This document shows positions 20,557 through 26,663 of a stretch of DNA of 26,663 nucleotides, piece after piece. Origin of the DNA: DASUSH01 sp036375215 (GTDB lineage Bacteria > Actinomycetota > Thermoleophilia > Solirubrobacterales > 70-9); contig DASUSH010000034.1 of assembly GCA_036375215.1 (NCBI GenBank), forward strand, positions 1-26,663, read 5' to 3'. Both the position numbers and the translations under genes were made by a program. Under the pieces are notes generated by a model, which ran no database searches, was not told where the DNA came from, and saw only the letters and a program-made list of their open reading frames with translations. How positions within the stretch are numbered: position 1 is the stretch's first letter; each line of letters starts with the position of its first letter.

Positions 20557-21467
20557 GGCGCGCGCTCGGCGCGCTGCTCGCGCTCGCCCTCCTCGCGCCG
20601 GCCCCGGCTTCGGCGGTGCCCGATTGCAAGCGCTACCCCGAGGCGCGGGTCATCGCCGACGGGATGGGCACGCTGGAGTCGGCGATCATGGACCCGCGGG
20701 GGCGCCTGCTCTTCACCGGGGACGGCGCCCTCATGCGCATGGAGGCTCCGGGGTCGGAGCCCGAGGTGGTCGTCGGCGGGGTGACCGGCCCCGGCGGGCT
20801 CGCCTTCGGCCTCGACGGCTTCCTCTACATGGGCTTCGGCGACACGATCGCGATCGGCGCCCAGGGCGACGTCGACCCGCAGGCGGGCCTGCTGCGCATC
20901 GACCCCGAGACCGGCGAGAGCACCACCTTCGCGGAGGGGCTCTCGATGGCTAACGGCGTCGTACGCGGCCCCGACGGCGCCTTCTACGCGTCCAACGACA
21001 TCGTCGGCGGCATCGACCGGATCTCGCCCGAGGGCGCGGTCGAGCACCGCTGGGCGGACGTCGTCTCGGCGAACGGGCTCGTCGTCGATCGCGCGAAGGC
21101 CCACCTGCTGTCCGCCCAGACCTTCACCACGGCCGGGATCGCGCGCGTGGACCTCGACGACCCGGCGCGGACCGAGAACTACTTCACCGCGCCCCCCGAG
21201 GACGCCGGAGCCGGGCTCGACGGCATGGTCCGCGACCGGCGCGACCGCCTCTACGTCGCGGCCAACGGCGCCGGGGAGATCTGGCGCGTGAACCGCGAGC
21301 CCGAGGCGTGCTCGCTGGCCTCGATGCCCGGCTTCCCGGCCGGGCCGAGCGCCCTCACCTTCGGCCGTGGCAAGCGGGGCTTCGACCGCAGCAACCTCTA
21401 CGTCGTGAACTTCGCCGGCGAGGTGATCGAGCTCGCGGGAGTGCGCGGCCCCCGGCGGAAGAACTAG
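20553..21467 (+). CDS. Secreted SMP-30/gluconolactonase-like beta-propeller protein
   Basis: 304 residues beginning at GTG 20553, overlapping the NTF2-like stop. An N-terminal signal peptide (about residues 1-21: RRALGALLALALLAPAPASA) predicts export. The mature part shows propeller features of the SMP-30/strictosidine synthase-like clan: GTLESAIMDPRGRLLFTGDG, PGGLAFGLDGFLYMGFGD, LSMANGVVRGPDGAFYASND, GIDRISPEGAVEHRWADVVSANGLVVD and AGLDGMVRDRRDRLYVAANGAGEIW. Relatives hydrolyse lactones or esters, but many are uncharacterised. Its stop TAG (21465-21467) overlaps the stop of the convergent gene in a CTAG. Confidence 0.8.
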   Translation: MRRALGALLALALLAPAPASAVPDCKRYPEARVIADGMGTLESAIMDPRGRLLFTGDGALMRMEAPGSEPEVVVGGVTGPGGLAFGLDGFLYMGFGDTIAIGAQGDVDPQAGLLRIDPETGESTTFAEGLSMANGVVRGPDGAFYASNDIVGGIDRISPEGAVEHRWADVVSANGLVVDRAKAHLLSAQTFTTAGIARVDLDDPARTENYFTAPPEDAGAGLDGMVRDRRDRLYVAANGAGEIWRVNREPEACSLASMPGFPAGPSALTFGRGKRGFDRSNLYVVNFAGEVIELAGVRGPRRKN

Positions 21468-22360
21468 CCGATCTTGAACTTCGCCTTCGCGGCCTTGCCG
21501 CGGTTGCCGTCGGCGTCCGTCGCCCGGACCTTCACCTTGTGCTTGCCGTCGTCGAGGTTTCGGTACCTCTTCGGCGACTTGCAGGACTTGAAGTCGCCCT
21601 TGTCGAGCTTGCACTCGAAGGTCGCATCCGGGTCGTCGGAGGAGAACTTCACCTTGACGTCGTCGCCTTTGACCTTGACCCTGTCGATCGTCGTCGTGGG
21701 CGCGCCGCCTCCGCCGCCGCACGCGGTCGGCAGCGGGGAATTGTTGTTCTCTGGGGTGGGGGTGGTGAGCGCGAAGTCGGCGGCGCTCGAGTCGGTGTCG
21801 TCGCCCGGCTCGAGGAAGTTCGGGCAGCCGGACGCGGTCGAGCGGGTCAGCGACTGGCCGTCCGGGATCACGGGGGCGTTCGCGCTCTGGACGTTCGGGA
21901 AGCCGGCTTGCGGCGTGAAGTTGCCCCAGGAGACGCAGTCGGGCGGCTGGGCGTCGGGGAAGCAGACGGCGCCGCCGGTCGCGGTGCCGCCCTTCAGAGC
22001 GTCGCCGAGCTGGTCGACGACGAAGTCGGGCGTCGCCCCGGCGACGGCCGTGTCGCCGATCAGGATCTTGCGCTGGCTCTCGCCGTTCGCGACGTTCTCG
22101 GCGATCGTGTAGGAGCCGAGCAGGGCGCCGGTGTCGGTGTAGTAGTCGACCTTGTGCCCCCCGACGAGGTTCTGGCCGGCCTCGAACATCTGCAGCTCGA
22201 TGAACGCGTCGTTCGGGTTCGCCCCGGTGGCTCCCGGATAGACCTCGCTCACCTTCATCAGGTGGAAGGCGGCCTGCGCGCTCGGCGCCGCGAAGAGGAG
22301 CGCCGCCACGGAGAGCAAGATGAGCCGTCCCACCCGCACTTGGCGATCATGACGGCTCAC
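21464..22360 (-). CDS. Secreted lamin-tail-like protein with C-terminal Ig-like module (paralogue A)
   Basis: 298 residues from GTG 22360. Signal peptide about residues 1-30 (LILLSVAALLFAAPSAQA). Residues ~31-200 resemble a lamin-tail (LTD) fold: FHLMKVSEVYPG, NDAFIELQMFEAGQNLVGG, then AVCFPDAQPPDCVSWGNF with two Cys and SLTRSTASGCPNFLEPGDDTD. After a Gly-rich linker, residues ~220-298 form an Ig-like module: FECKLDKGDFKSCKSP and GKHKVKVRATDADGNRG. The two Cys in FECxLDxxxFxxC probably form a disulphide. Strongly basic C terminus. Follows its paralogue by 10 bp on the same strand, so an operon. Function unknown; a surface or matrix protein is plausible. Confidence 0.75.
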   Translation of the reverse strand: MSRHDRQVRVGRLILLSVAALLFAAPSAQAAFHLMKVSEVYPGATGANPNDAFIELQMFEAGQNLVGGHKVDYYTDTGALLGSYTIAENVANGESQRKILIGDTAVAGATPDFVVDQLGDALKGGTATGGAVCFPDAQPPDCVSWGNFTPQAGFPNVQSANAPVIPDGQSLTRSTASGCPNFLEPGDDTDSSAADFALTTPTPENNNSPLPTACGGGGGAPTTTIDRVKVKGDDVKVKFSSDDPDATFECKLDKGDFKSCKSPKRYRNLDDGKHKVKVRATDADGNRGKAAKAKFKIG

Positions 22361-22370
22361 GGGGCGGGAT

Positions 22371-23255
22371 TCAAGGCCTCGGCTTCACCTTGAAGCTCGC
22401 CTTCGCCGGCGTCGGGTCGACGAGGCCGTCGGCGTCGGTGCCCCGCACCCGGAACCTGTGCTTGCCCCTGTCGAGGCCCGCTTCCTTGTGCGGGGAGACG
22501 CACGCCTCGAAGCCGCCCCTGTCGAGCTTGCACTCGAAGGTCACGCCGGCCTCGTCGGCGCTGAACTTGAACCGCGCCTTCGACTTCCTCAGCTTCCGCC
22601 TGGGCGCCTTGTCGATCGAGGTCTCCGGCGGGTCGAGGCCGCCGCACGGCGTCTCGGTCGGCGCGGTCGCGTTGGACCGCGGTGACTCGGTGGCGGTCAC
22701 GGTGAAGTCGGCGCTCGAGTCGTCCGTGTCGTCGATCGCCTCGAGGAGGGTCGGGCAGCCGGGGACGATCGAGCGCGTGATCGACGACTCGTTCGGGATC
22801 CCGCCCGGCAGGACGGGCGTGCCGACCGCGCCCGGGAGCGCGCCCGGCGCCGAGAAGTTGCCCCAGGCGACGCAGTCCGGCGGGATCGCGTCGAGGAAGC
22901 AGACGGCGCCCCCGGCCGGCACGATCAGGGTGCCGACGTTGGCGGGGAAGTCGCGGTTGATCACGTCGATGTCGCCGAGCAGGATCGTGCGCTGGTTCTC
23001 GCCGTTCGGGACCGCCGCGGACATCGGGACCGTGGCGGTGATGGCGCCGGCGCCGTTGTAGGCCCTGACCGTGCGGCCCGCGACCTGGTTCTGGCCCGCG
23101 GCGTGCATCTGGAGCTCGATGAAGGCCTTGTCGGGCGCCGCGGCGGTTCCGGGGAAGACCTCGCTGACCTTGATCAGGTGATAGGAGGCCTGGGCGCTCG
23201 CCGCGAGCAGCGCGAAAGCGAGGGCTGTAAGCAAGGTGACCCCTCCCCGGCGCAC
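22371..23255 (-). CDS. Secreted lamin-tail-like protein with C-terminal Ig-like module (paralogue B)
   Basis: About 294 residues from GTG 23255; TATCCT lies 6 nt upstream on this strand. Signal peptide about residues 1-24 (VTLLTALAFALLAASAQA). Layout matches paralogue A: SYHLIKVSEVFPGT, DKAFIELQMHAAGQNQVAG, NGENQRTILLGD, AVCFLDAIPPDCVAWGNF, SITRSIVPGCPTLLEAIDDTDDSSADF, then the Ig-like module FECKLDRGGFEACVSP and GKHRFRVRGTDADGL. A longer open frame upstream is antisense to ispG and is not used. It is divergent from ispG across a palindromic promoter region and is the first gene of a two-gene operon. The two genes are a tandem duplication, already diverged. Confidence 0.75.
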   Translation of the reverse strand: MRRGGVTLLTALAFALLAASAQASYHLIKVSEVFPGTAAAPDKAFIELQMHAAGQNQVAGRTVRAYNGAGAITATVPMSAAVPNGENQRTILLGDIDVINRDFPANVGTLIVPAGGAVCFLDAIPPDCVAWGNFSAPGALPGAVGTPVLPGGIPNESSITRSIVPGCPTLLEAIDDTDDSSADFTVTATESPRSNATAPTETPCGGLDPPETSIDKAPRRKLRKSKARFKFSADEAGVTFECKLDRGGFEACVSPHKEAGLDRGKHRFRVRGTDADGLVDPTPAKASFKVKPRP

Positions 23256-23261
23256 GGCGCG

Positions 23262-23282
23262 AGGATAGACCAGCCCTATCCT
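23262..23282. promoter_or_regulatory. Back-to-back -10 elements forming a perfect palindrome between ispG and the lamin-tail operon
   Basis: AGGATAG (23262-23268) and CTATCCT (23276-23282) are perfect inverted copies separated by ACCAGCC. Read on each strand, TATCCT points away from the centre. It ends 6 nt before GTG 23255 on the minus strand and 7 nt before ATG 23290 on the plus strand. Confidence 0.55.
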
Positions 23283-23289
23283 CCTGTCC

Positions 23290-24540
23290 ATGGCATCGAA
23301 GCGCCAGATCTTCGTCAAGGACGTGCCGATCGGCGGCGGCGCCCCCGTCGCCGTGCAGACGATGACGAAGACCGAGACCGCGAACCTCGCGGCGACGATG
23401 GAGCAGATCGAGAAGGTCGCCGACGCCGGCGCCGACCTCGTGCGGGTCGCGGTCCCCCGGGACGAAGACGTCGAGGCGCTGAAGACGATCGTCGTGCGCT
23501 CGCCGATCCCGGTGATCGCCGATATCCACTTCAACCACACGCTGGCCCTGAAGGCGATCGACGCGGGGGCCCACTGCATCCGCCTGAACCCGGGCAACAT
23601 CGGCGGCCCCGACAAGGTCGCCGAGGTCGCCGAGCGCGCGACCCGGGCGAACGTGCCGATGCGCATCGGGGTCAACTCCGGCTCGCTGCCCAAGCACCTG
23701 CACGCGCTCGAGCGCGAGAGCCCGGTGGAGGCCCTGGTCGCCGCCGCCGTCGAGTTCGTCGAGCTGATGGAGGGCCTCGAGTTCGAGAACTTCAAGGTCT
23801 CGATCAAGTCGACCAACGTGCCGAACACGATCGCCGCCAACCGCCTGCTCGCCGAGAAGATCCCGTACCCGCTCCACCTCGGGATCACCGAGGCGGGCAC
23901 GAAGTGGTCGGGCTCGCTCAAGTCGGCTGTCGGGCTGGGGACGCTGCTCGCCGACGGGGTGGGGGACACGATCAGGATCTCGCTCTCCACCTTCCACGCC
24001 GAGGAGGAGGTCAAGGTCGCCTGGGAGATCTTGAAGGCCCTCCACCTGCGCGAGCGCGGGCCCGTGCTGATCGCGTGCCCGACCTGCGGGCGGCTCCAGT
24101 TCGACATGGACTCGGTCGTCGCCGAGATCGAGACGCGGCTCGAGGCCTACGAGGACCCGATCGAGGTCGCGGTGCTCGGCTGCGCGGTGAACGGGATCGG
24201 CGAGGCGTCGCACGCCGACTTCGGGATCACCGGCGCCAAGAACGAGGGCCTGATCTTCGCCCACGGCAAGCCGCTGCGGAAGGTCCCGCAGGCGGATCTC
24301 GTCGACGCTCTCTTCGAGGAGATCGACAAGTCGATCGACCGCGGCACCGTCGCCGTCGACCGGTCGAAGGCCGCCGAAGGCGCCGACTGGCTCGCGAAGA
24401 TCGAGGAGGAGAACGCCGGCGAGCTCACCCCCGAGCGGATCGCCGCGATGGAGAAGGAGCGCACCCCGGAGGAGTCCGAGCGCGTCCTGCTCGACGAGGA
24501 GGCCTCGCCCACGGCGGGCCGCCGCTTCACCCGCGCGTAG
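23290..24540 (+). CDS. ispG: (E)-4-hydroxy-3-methylbut-2-enyl-diphosphate synthase
   Basis: Penultimate enzyme of the MEP isoprenoid pathway, a 4Fe-4S protein forming HMBPP from MEcPP. 416 residues. VGGGAPVAVQTMTKTET-type N terminus (here PIGGGAPVAVQTMTKTET), GADLVRVAVP, IPVIADIHFNHTLAL, IRLNPGNIG, MRIGVNSGSLPKH, LHLGITEAGTKWSGSLKSAVGLG and GDTIRISL are all present. Cluster cysteines are C263 and C266 (CPTCGR) and C298 (LGCAVNGIGE), with the conserved Glu305. The C-terminal ~45 residues are charged and extend a little beyond the usual end. Start ATG 23290 has TATCCT 7 nt upstream and no ribosome site. Normally adjacent to dxr-rseP; here separated by five accessory genes. Confidence 0.96.
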   Translation: MASKRQIFVKDVPIGGGAPVAVQTMTKTETANLAATMEQIEKVADAGADLVRVAVPRDEDVEALKTIVVRSPIPVIADIHFNHTLALKAIDAGAHCIRLNPGNIGGPDKVAEVAERATRANVPMRIGVNSGSLPKHLHALERESPVEALVAAAVEFVELMEGLEFENFKVSIKSTNVPNTIAANRLLAEKIPYPLHLGITEAGTKWSGSLKSAVGLGTLLADGVGDTIRISLSTFHAEEEVKVAWEILKALHLRERGPVLIACPTCGRLQFDMDSVVAEIETRLEAYEDPIEVAVLGCAVNGIGEASHADFGITGAKNEGLIFAHGKPLRKVPQADLVDALFEEIDKSIDRGTVAVDRSKAAEGADWLAKIEEENAGELTPERIAAMEKERTPEESERVLLDEEASPTAGRRFTRA

Positions 24541-24623
24541 CTCTCGTCGCCTCTCGGCCGGCAGGACGATCCGCTCCGGCGGCTCAAAACCTAAAGGGGT
24601 CTGGGGCTGGGCGGGTCGTTGGC

Positions 24624-24629
24624 TAGGGT
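24624..24629 (+). promoter_or_regulatory. -10-like TAGGGT upstream of the thioesterase
   Basis: TAGGGT ends 11 nt before ATG 24641; the 100-bp gap after ispG shows no other clear signal. Confidence 0.45.
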
Positions 24630-24640
24630 TCCGCGCCGCG

Positions 24641-25441
24641 ATGGGACTCGACGCCGACCTCGACCTGACGCCCGCCGGGGAGGGGGAGTGGACGGCGACC
24701 GTCGGCGAGGAGTGGTGGACCCCGCGCGGGCCGCTCGGCGGCTACGTGATGGCGTTCGGGCTGCGGGCGATGGAGCTCGCTGTCGGCGACCCCGAGCGCC
24801 AGCCGCGCTCGGCGACGATGCACTTCCTGCGCGCGCCCGGGGCGGGCGGGCTGTCCGTGAAGGCCGCGGTCGAGCGCGAGGGCCGCTCGCTCTCGAGCGC
24901 CTCCTGCCGCCTGGAGCAGGACGGCAAGCTCGTCGGCCTCGGTCTGGCCGCCTACTCGCGCTCCTGGGAGGGCCCGGTGCTCGACGACGCGCCGATGCCC
25001 TCGGTCGAGCCGGCGGACGAGTCGATGCCGGAGGCGGTGCGGCCGAACGCGCCCGAGCCGCCGCCGTTCCTCGGGCGGATGGACATGCAGCACCGCTTCG
25101 GCGACGCGCCGTTTTCCGGCTCCGAGCACTCCCTGACCGGGGGCTGGCTGGGGCTGCGCGAGGAGCGGCCGATCGACGCGGCGGCGGTCGCGATCCTCGC
25201 GGACGCATGGTTCCCGGCGCCGTGGCCGCGCCTGAAGCAGCTCGCCGCCGCGCCGACGATCGAACTCACGATCCACTTCCGCGCGCCGCTGCCGCTCGAG
25301 GGCCGCCTGCTCCTCGGCCGCTTCGACTCGAAGCTCGTCCGCGACGGGTTCTTCGACGAGAACGGCGAGCTGTGGACGCCCGACGGCGCGCTCCTCGCCC
25401 AGTCGCGCCAACTCGGGCTGCTGCTCGGGGCCGCGGTGTGA
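24641..25441 (+). CDS. Acyl-CoA thioesterase, TesB-like double hot-dog
   Basis: 266 residues with two hot-dog halves. The first (about 1-120) has WWTPRGPLGGYVMAFGLRAM, typical of TesB/4HBT_3 ('P.GG....l..A.'), SATMHFLRAPGAG and SSASCRLEQDGKLVGLGLAAYS. The second (about 150-266) has GGWLGLREERPIDAAAVAILADAWFP and ends with IHFRAPLPLEGRLLLGRFDSKLVRDGFFDENGELWTPDGALLAQSRQLGLL, the conserved GElW..dG.L.a.srQ signature. It hydrolyses acyl-CoA to free acid and CoA; chain-length preference unknown. It forms a two-gene operon with the VOC gene (GTGA overlap). Confidence 0.88.
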   Translation: MGLDADLDLTPAGEGEWTATVGEEWWTPRGPLGGYVMAFGLRAMELAVGDPERQPRSATMHFLRAPGAGGLSVKAAVEREGRSLSSASCRLEQDGKLVGLGLAAYSRSWEGPVLDDAPMPSVEPADESMPEAVRPNAPEPPPFLGRMDMQHRFGDAPFSGSEHSLTGGWLGLREERPIDAAAVAILADAWFPAPWPRLKQLAAAPTIELTIHFRAPLPLEGRLLLGRFDSKLVRDGFFDENGELWTPDGALLAQSRQLGLLLGAAV

Positions 25442-25863
25442 GCGCGGTGGACGCGATCGACCACCTCGACCTCGTCGTCTCGGACCTGGAGCGCAGCCTC
25501 GCCTTCTACACGGGCCTGCTCGAGCCGCTCGGCTACACCCGGACGACCGAGATCGAAGGGGAGCGCGGCGAGCGCGTCGTCTACGTCGGCCGCGAGGGCG
25601 GGATGGGATCCGTGAGCCTGCGCGAGCGCCAGTCGCGCGAGCGGGCGCGCCCATACGACCGCTACGACCTCGGCATCCACCACATCGCGTTCGCCGCGGA
25701 TTCGCGCGAGGTCGTGGACGAGCGCGCGGCGTGGGCAGGTGCGAACGGCGCCACGATCGAGTCCGAGCCCCGCGAGTACGGCTACACGCCGGGTTACTAC
25801 GCCGTCTTCCTGCACGATCCCGACGGGCTGAAGCTCGAGATCGTCCACCGGCCCCGGCGGTGA
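25438..25863 (+). CDS. VOC-superfamily (glyoxalase/dioxygenase-fold) metalloprotein
   Basis: 141 residues from GTG 25438, overlapping the thioesterase stop. Paired beta-alpha-beta-beta-beta modules: IDHLDLVVSDLERSLAFYTGLLEPLGY at the N terminus, LGIHHIAFAADSREVVDE in the middle, and YYAVFLHDPDGLKLEIVH at the C terminus. Candidate metal ligands are the His in IDHLDL, a His in IHHIAF and the Glu in LKLEIV. Members include glyoxalases, ring-cleavage dioxygenases and antibiotic-binding proteins; which applies here cannot be told. Coupling to a thioesterase suggests a shared small-molecule pathway, as inference. Confidence 0.85.
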   Translation: MSAVDAIDHLDLVVSDLERSLAFYTGLLEPLGYTRTTEIEGERGERVVYVGREGGMGSVSLRERQSRERARPYDRYDLGIHHIAFAADSREVVDERAAWAGANGATIESEPREYGYTPGYYAVFLHDPDGLKLEIVHRPRR

Positions 25864-25865
25864 CG

Positions 25866-25878
25866 GCCCGAGCCGGGC
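25866..25878. terminator. Short hairpin between convergent VOC and Ig-like genes
   Basis: GCCCG-AGC-CGGGC fills most of the 15-bp gap between the tail-to-tail stop codons. Too short and T-poor for certainty, but its placement fits a bidirectional terminator. Confidence 0.35.
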
Positions 25879-26663
25879 TCAGCTCTCCGGGATCACCTTG
25901 AAGCGCGAGCGCGCGGGGCTCGGGTCCGTGTTCCCGGCCGCGTCGACCGCCGCGGCCGTGAAGACGTGCTTGCCGAGCTTCGCCTTCCTGCGGATCGGCG
26001 ACTCGCAATCGTCGACCGGCTTGCCGTCGAACTTGCACTCGAACGAGAGGGCGGACTGGGGGGTGGTCTCGTCTGAGCCGGCGAACCTGAACCTGACGCG
26101 GACCTTGCGCTCGTCGGTCTTGATCTTCCGCGGCGGCTTCTTCTCGAGGACGGTGTCCGGGGCGAGCAGGTCGCCGACCGGAGGAGTCACCGTCGTGTCG
26201 ACCGAGAACGAGGCGGCGGCCGGCGTCGCGTCGGTGTTCCCGGCCGCGTCCGTCGCGCGCACCTCAAACGTATGGGCCCCGTCCGGCAGGTCCGCGAACT
26301 CAGCTCCCGAGGCCGGGCAGGCGGCGAAGTCGCCGGAGTCCAGCCGGCATTCGAAGCTCGCCGCGTCGGCGACCGGCACCCCCGCGTAGGTGAACGTGAC
26401 GTCGTTCGTCGCGACGGTCCCGGCGGGGCCCGACCCGATCGCGGTGTCGGGGGCCGTCGAGTCCTCGATATAGGCCGCCGCGTTCGAGCAGCCCGACTGG
26501 TTGCCGGCGGCGTCCACTGCGGCGGCACGGATCGTGCTCGTGGCATCGGACGGGACGCCCACGGCGATCCCACCGCCGTTGAACTGCGCCACGGTCCCGG
26601 TGGCGTCGGCCGGAGCGGTGCAGGTCGCGTCGTCCAGGTAGATGCGCACCAGCACCGGGTCCC
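25879..26663 (-). CDS. Secreted/surface Ig-like repeat protein, 5' end beyond the window
   Basis: Partial: the frame is open through the right edge, so the N terminus (including any signal peptide) is missing. About 260 residues are visible with at least three Ig-like units. The first is VLVRIYLDDATC ... STIRAAAVDAAGNQSGCSN. The second is TFTYAGVPVADAASFECRLDSGDFAACP ... DGAHTFEVRATDAAGNTD. The third is RVRFRFAGSDETTPQSALSFECKFDGKPVDDCESP ... GKHVFTAAAVDAAGNTDPSP. The FECxxD...C and DAAGNTD marks are the same module as in the two lamin-tail paralogues at 21.5-23.3 kb. Likely an exported repetitive surface protein; ligand unknown. A GTG at 26655 is in frame but is probably internal. Confidence 0.75.
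   Translation of the reverse strand, partial: DPVLVRIYLDDATCTAPADATGTVAQFNGGGIAVGVPSDATSTIRAAAVDAAGNQSGCSNAAAYIEDSTAPDTAIGSGPAGTVATNDVTFTYAGVPVADAASFECRLDSGDFAACPASGAEFADLPDGAHTFEVRATDAAGNTDATPAAASFSVDTTVTPPVGDLLAPDTVLEKKPPRKIKTDERKVRVRFRFAGSDETTPQSALSFECKFDGKPVDDCESPIRRKAKLGKHVFTAAAVDAAGNTDPSPARSRFKVIPES

Noticed and set aside
23256..24264. Minus-strand open frames across ispG that would lengthen the lamin-tail gene or stand alone
   Set aside because: They mirror ispG codons; the signal peptide begins at GTG 23255 with a -10 candidate next to it.
24623..26038. 471-codon minus-strand frame opposite the thioesterase and VOC genes
   Set aside because: No domain recognisable; both plus-strand genes have full family motifs.

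Overview
The window is very GC-rich (my impression is low 70s %), tightly packed and coding on both strands, with frequent GTG and TTG starts. Codon use, an actinobacterial-style division neighbourhood (pgeF, yggS, sepF, yggT) and secreted proteins with an Ig-like module of the type 'FECxLDxGxFxxC ... G.H.F.VRATDADGN' point to an actinobacterium, most likely class Thermoleophilia (Solirubrobacterales). The taxonomic call is inference; there is no rRNA or tRNA in the window to confirm it.

Layout. 1-2.5 kb: an MFS transporter and, convergent and overlapping with it, a membrane-anchored PQQ-type beta-propeller protein. 2.5-3.6 kb: a CCA-adding/poly(A) polymerase-family nucleotidyltransferase. 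3.7-9 kb: a division/envelope run (pgeF, yggS, sepF, a patatin-like lipase, proC, a YggT protein, lspA, an RluA-family pseudouridine synthase). 9-12.8 kb: the translation block rpsB-tsf-pyrH-frr followed by uppS. 12.9-18.2 kb: cdsA, two unrelated alpha/beta hydrolases (one reversed), dxr and rseP. 18.3-23.3 kb: an insert of less conserved content (fatty-acyl-CoA ligase, NTF2-like protein, SMP-30-like beta-propeller, two tandem paralogous secreted lamin-tail/Ig-like proteins). 23.3-24.5 kb: ispG. 24.6-26.66 kb: a TesB-like thioesterase, a VOC protein and the 3' part of a secreted Ig-repeat protein that runs off the right edge.

The core genes connect ribosome function (rpsB, tsf, frr), UMP supply (pyrH), isoprenoid synthesis (dxr, ispG), undecaprenyl and CDP-diacylglycerol supply (uppS, cdsA), lipoprotein and membrane-protein processing (lspA, rseP) and division (sepF). 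The accessory genes lean to lipid and acyl metabolism (ligase, thioesterase, patatin, hydrolases) and to secreted surface proteins.

The most notable things are regulatory. (1) A TAnnnT -10-like hexamer sits 6-12 nt before the start codon of about a dozen genes, implying pervasive leaderless transcription. (2) A bipartite element is repeated immediately before frr and rseP. Each copy ends in the same inverted repeat over the start codon, and each contains a tiny ORF whose stop overlaps the downstream start as ATGA. At frr this suggests a leaderless upstream ORF with translation by reinitiation, a step that ribosome recycling factor itself should influence. (3) Two clear protein families, the patatin and the NTF2-like protein, have no ATG/GTG/TTG start. 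No CRISPR array, insertion sequence, tRNA or rRNA was seen, and no gene-free stretch exceeds 300 bases.
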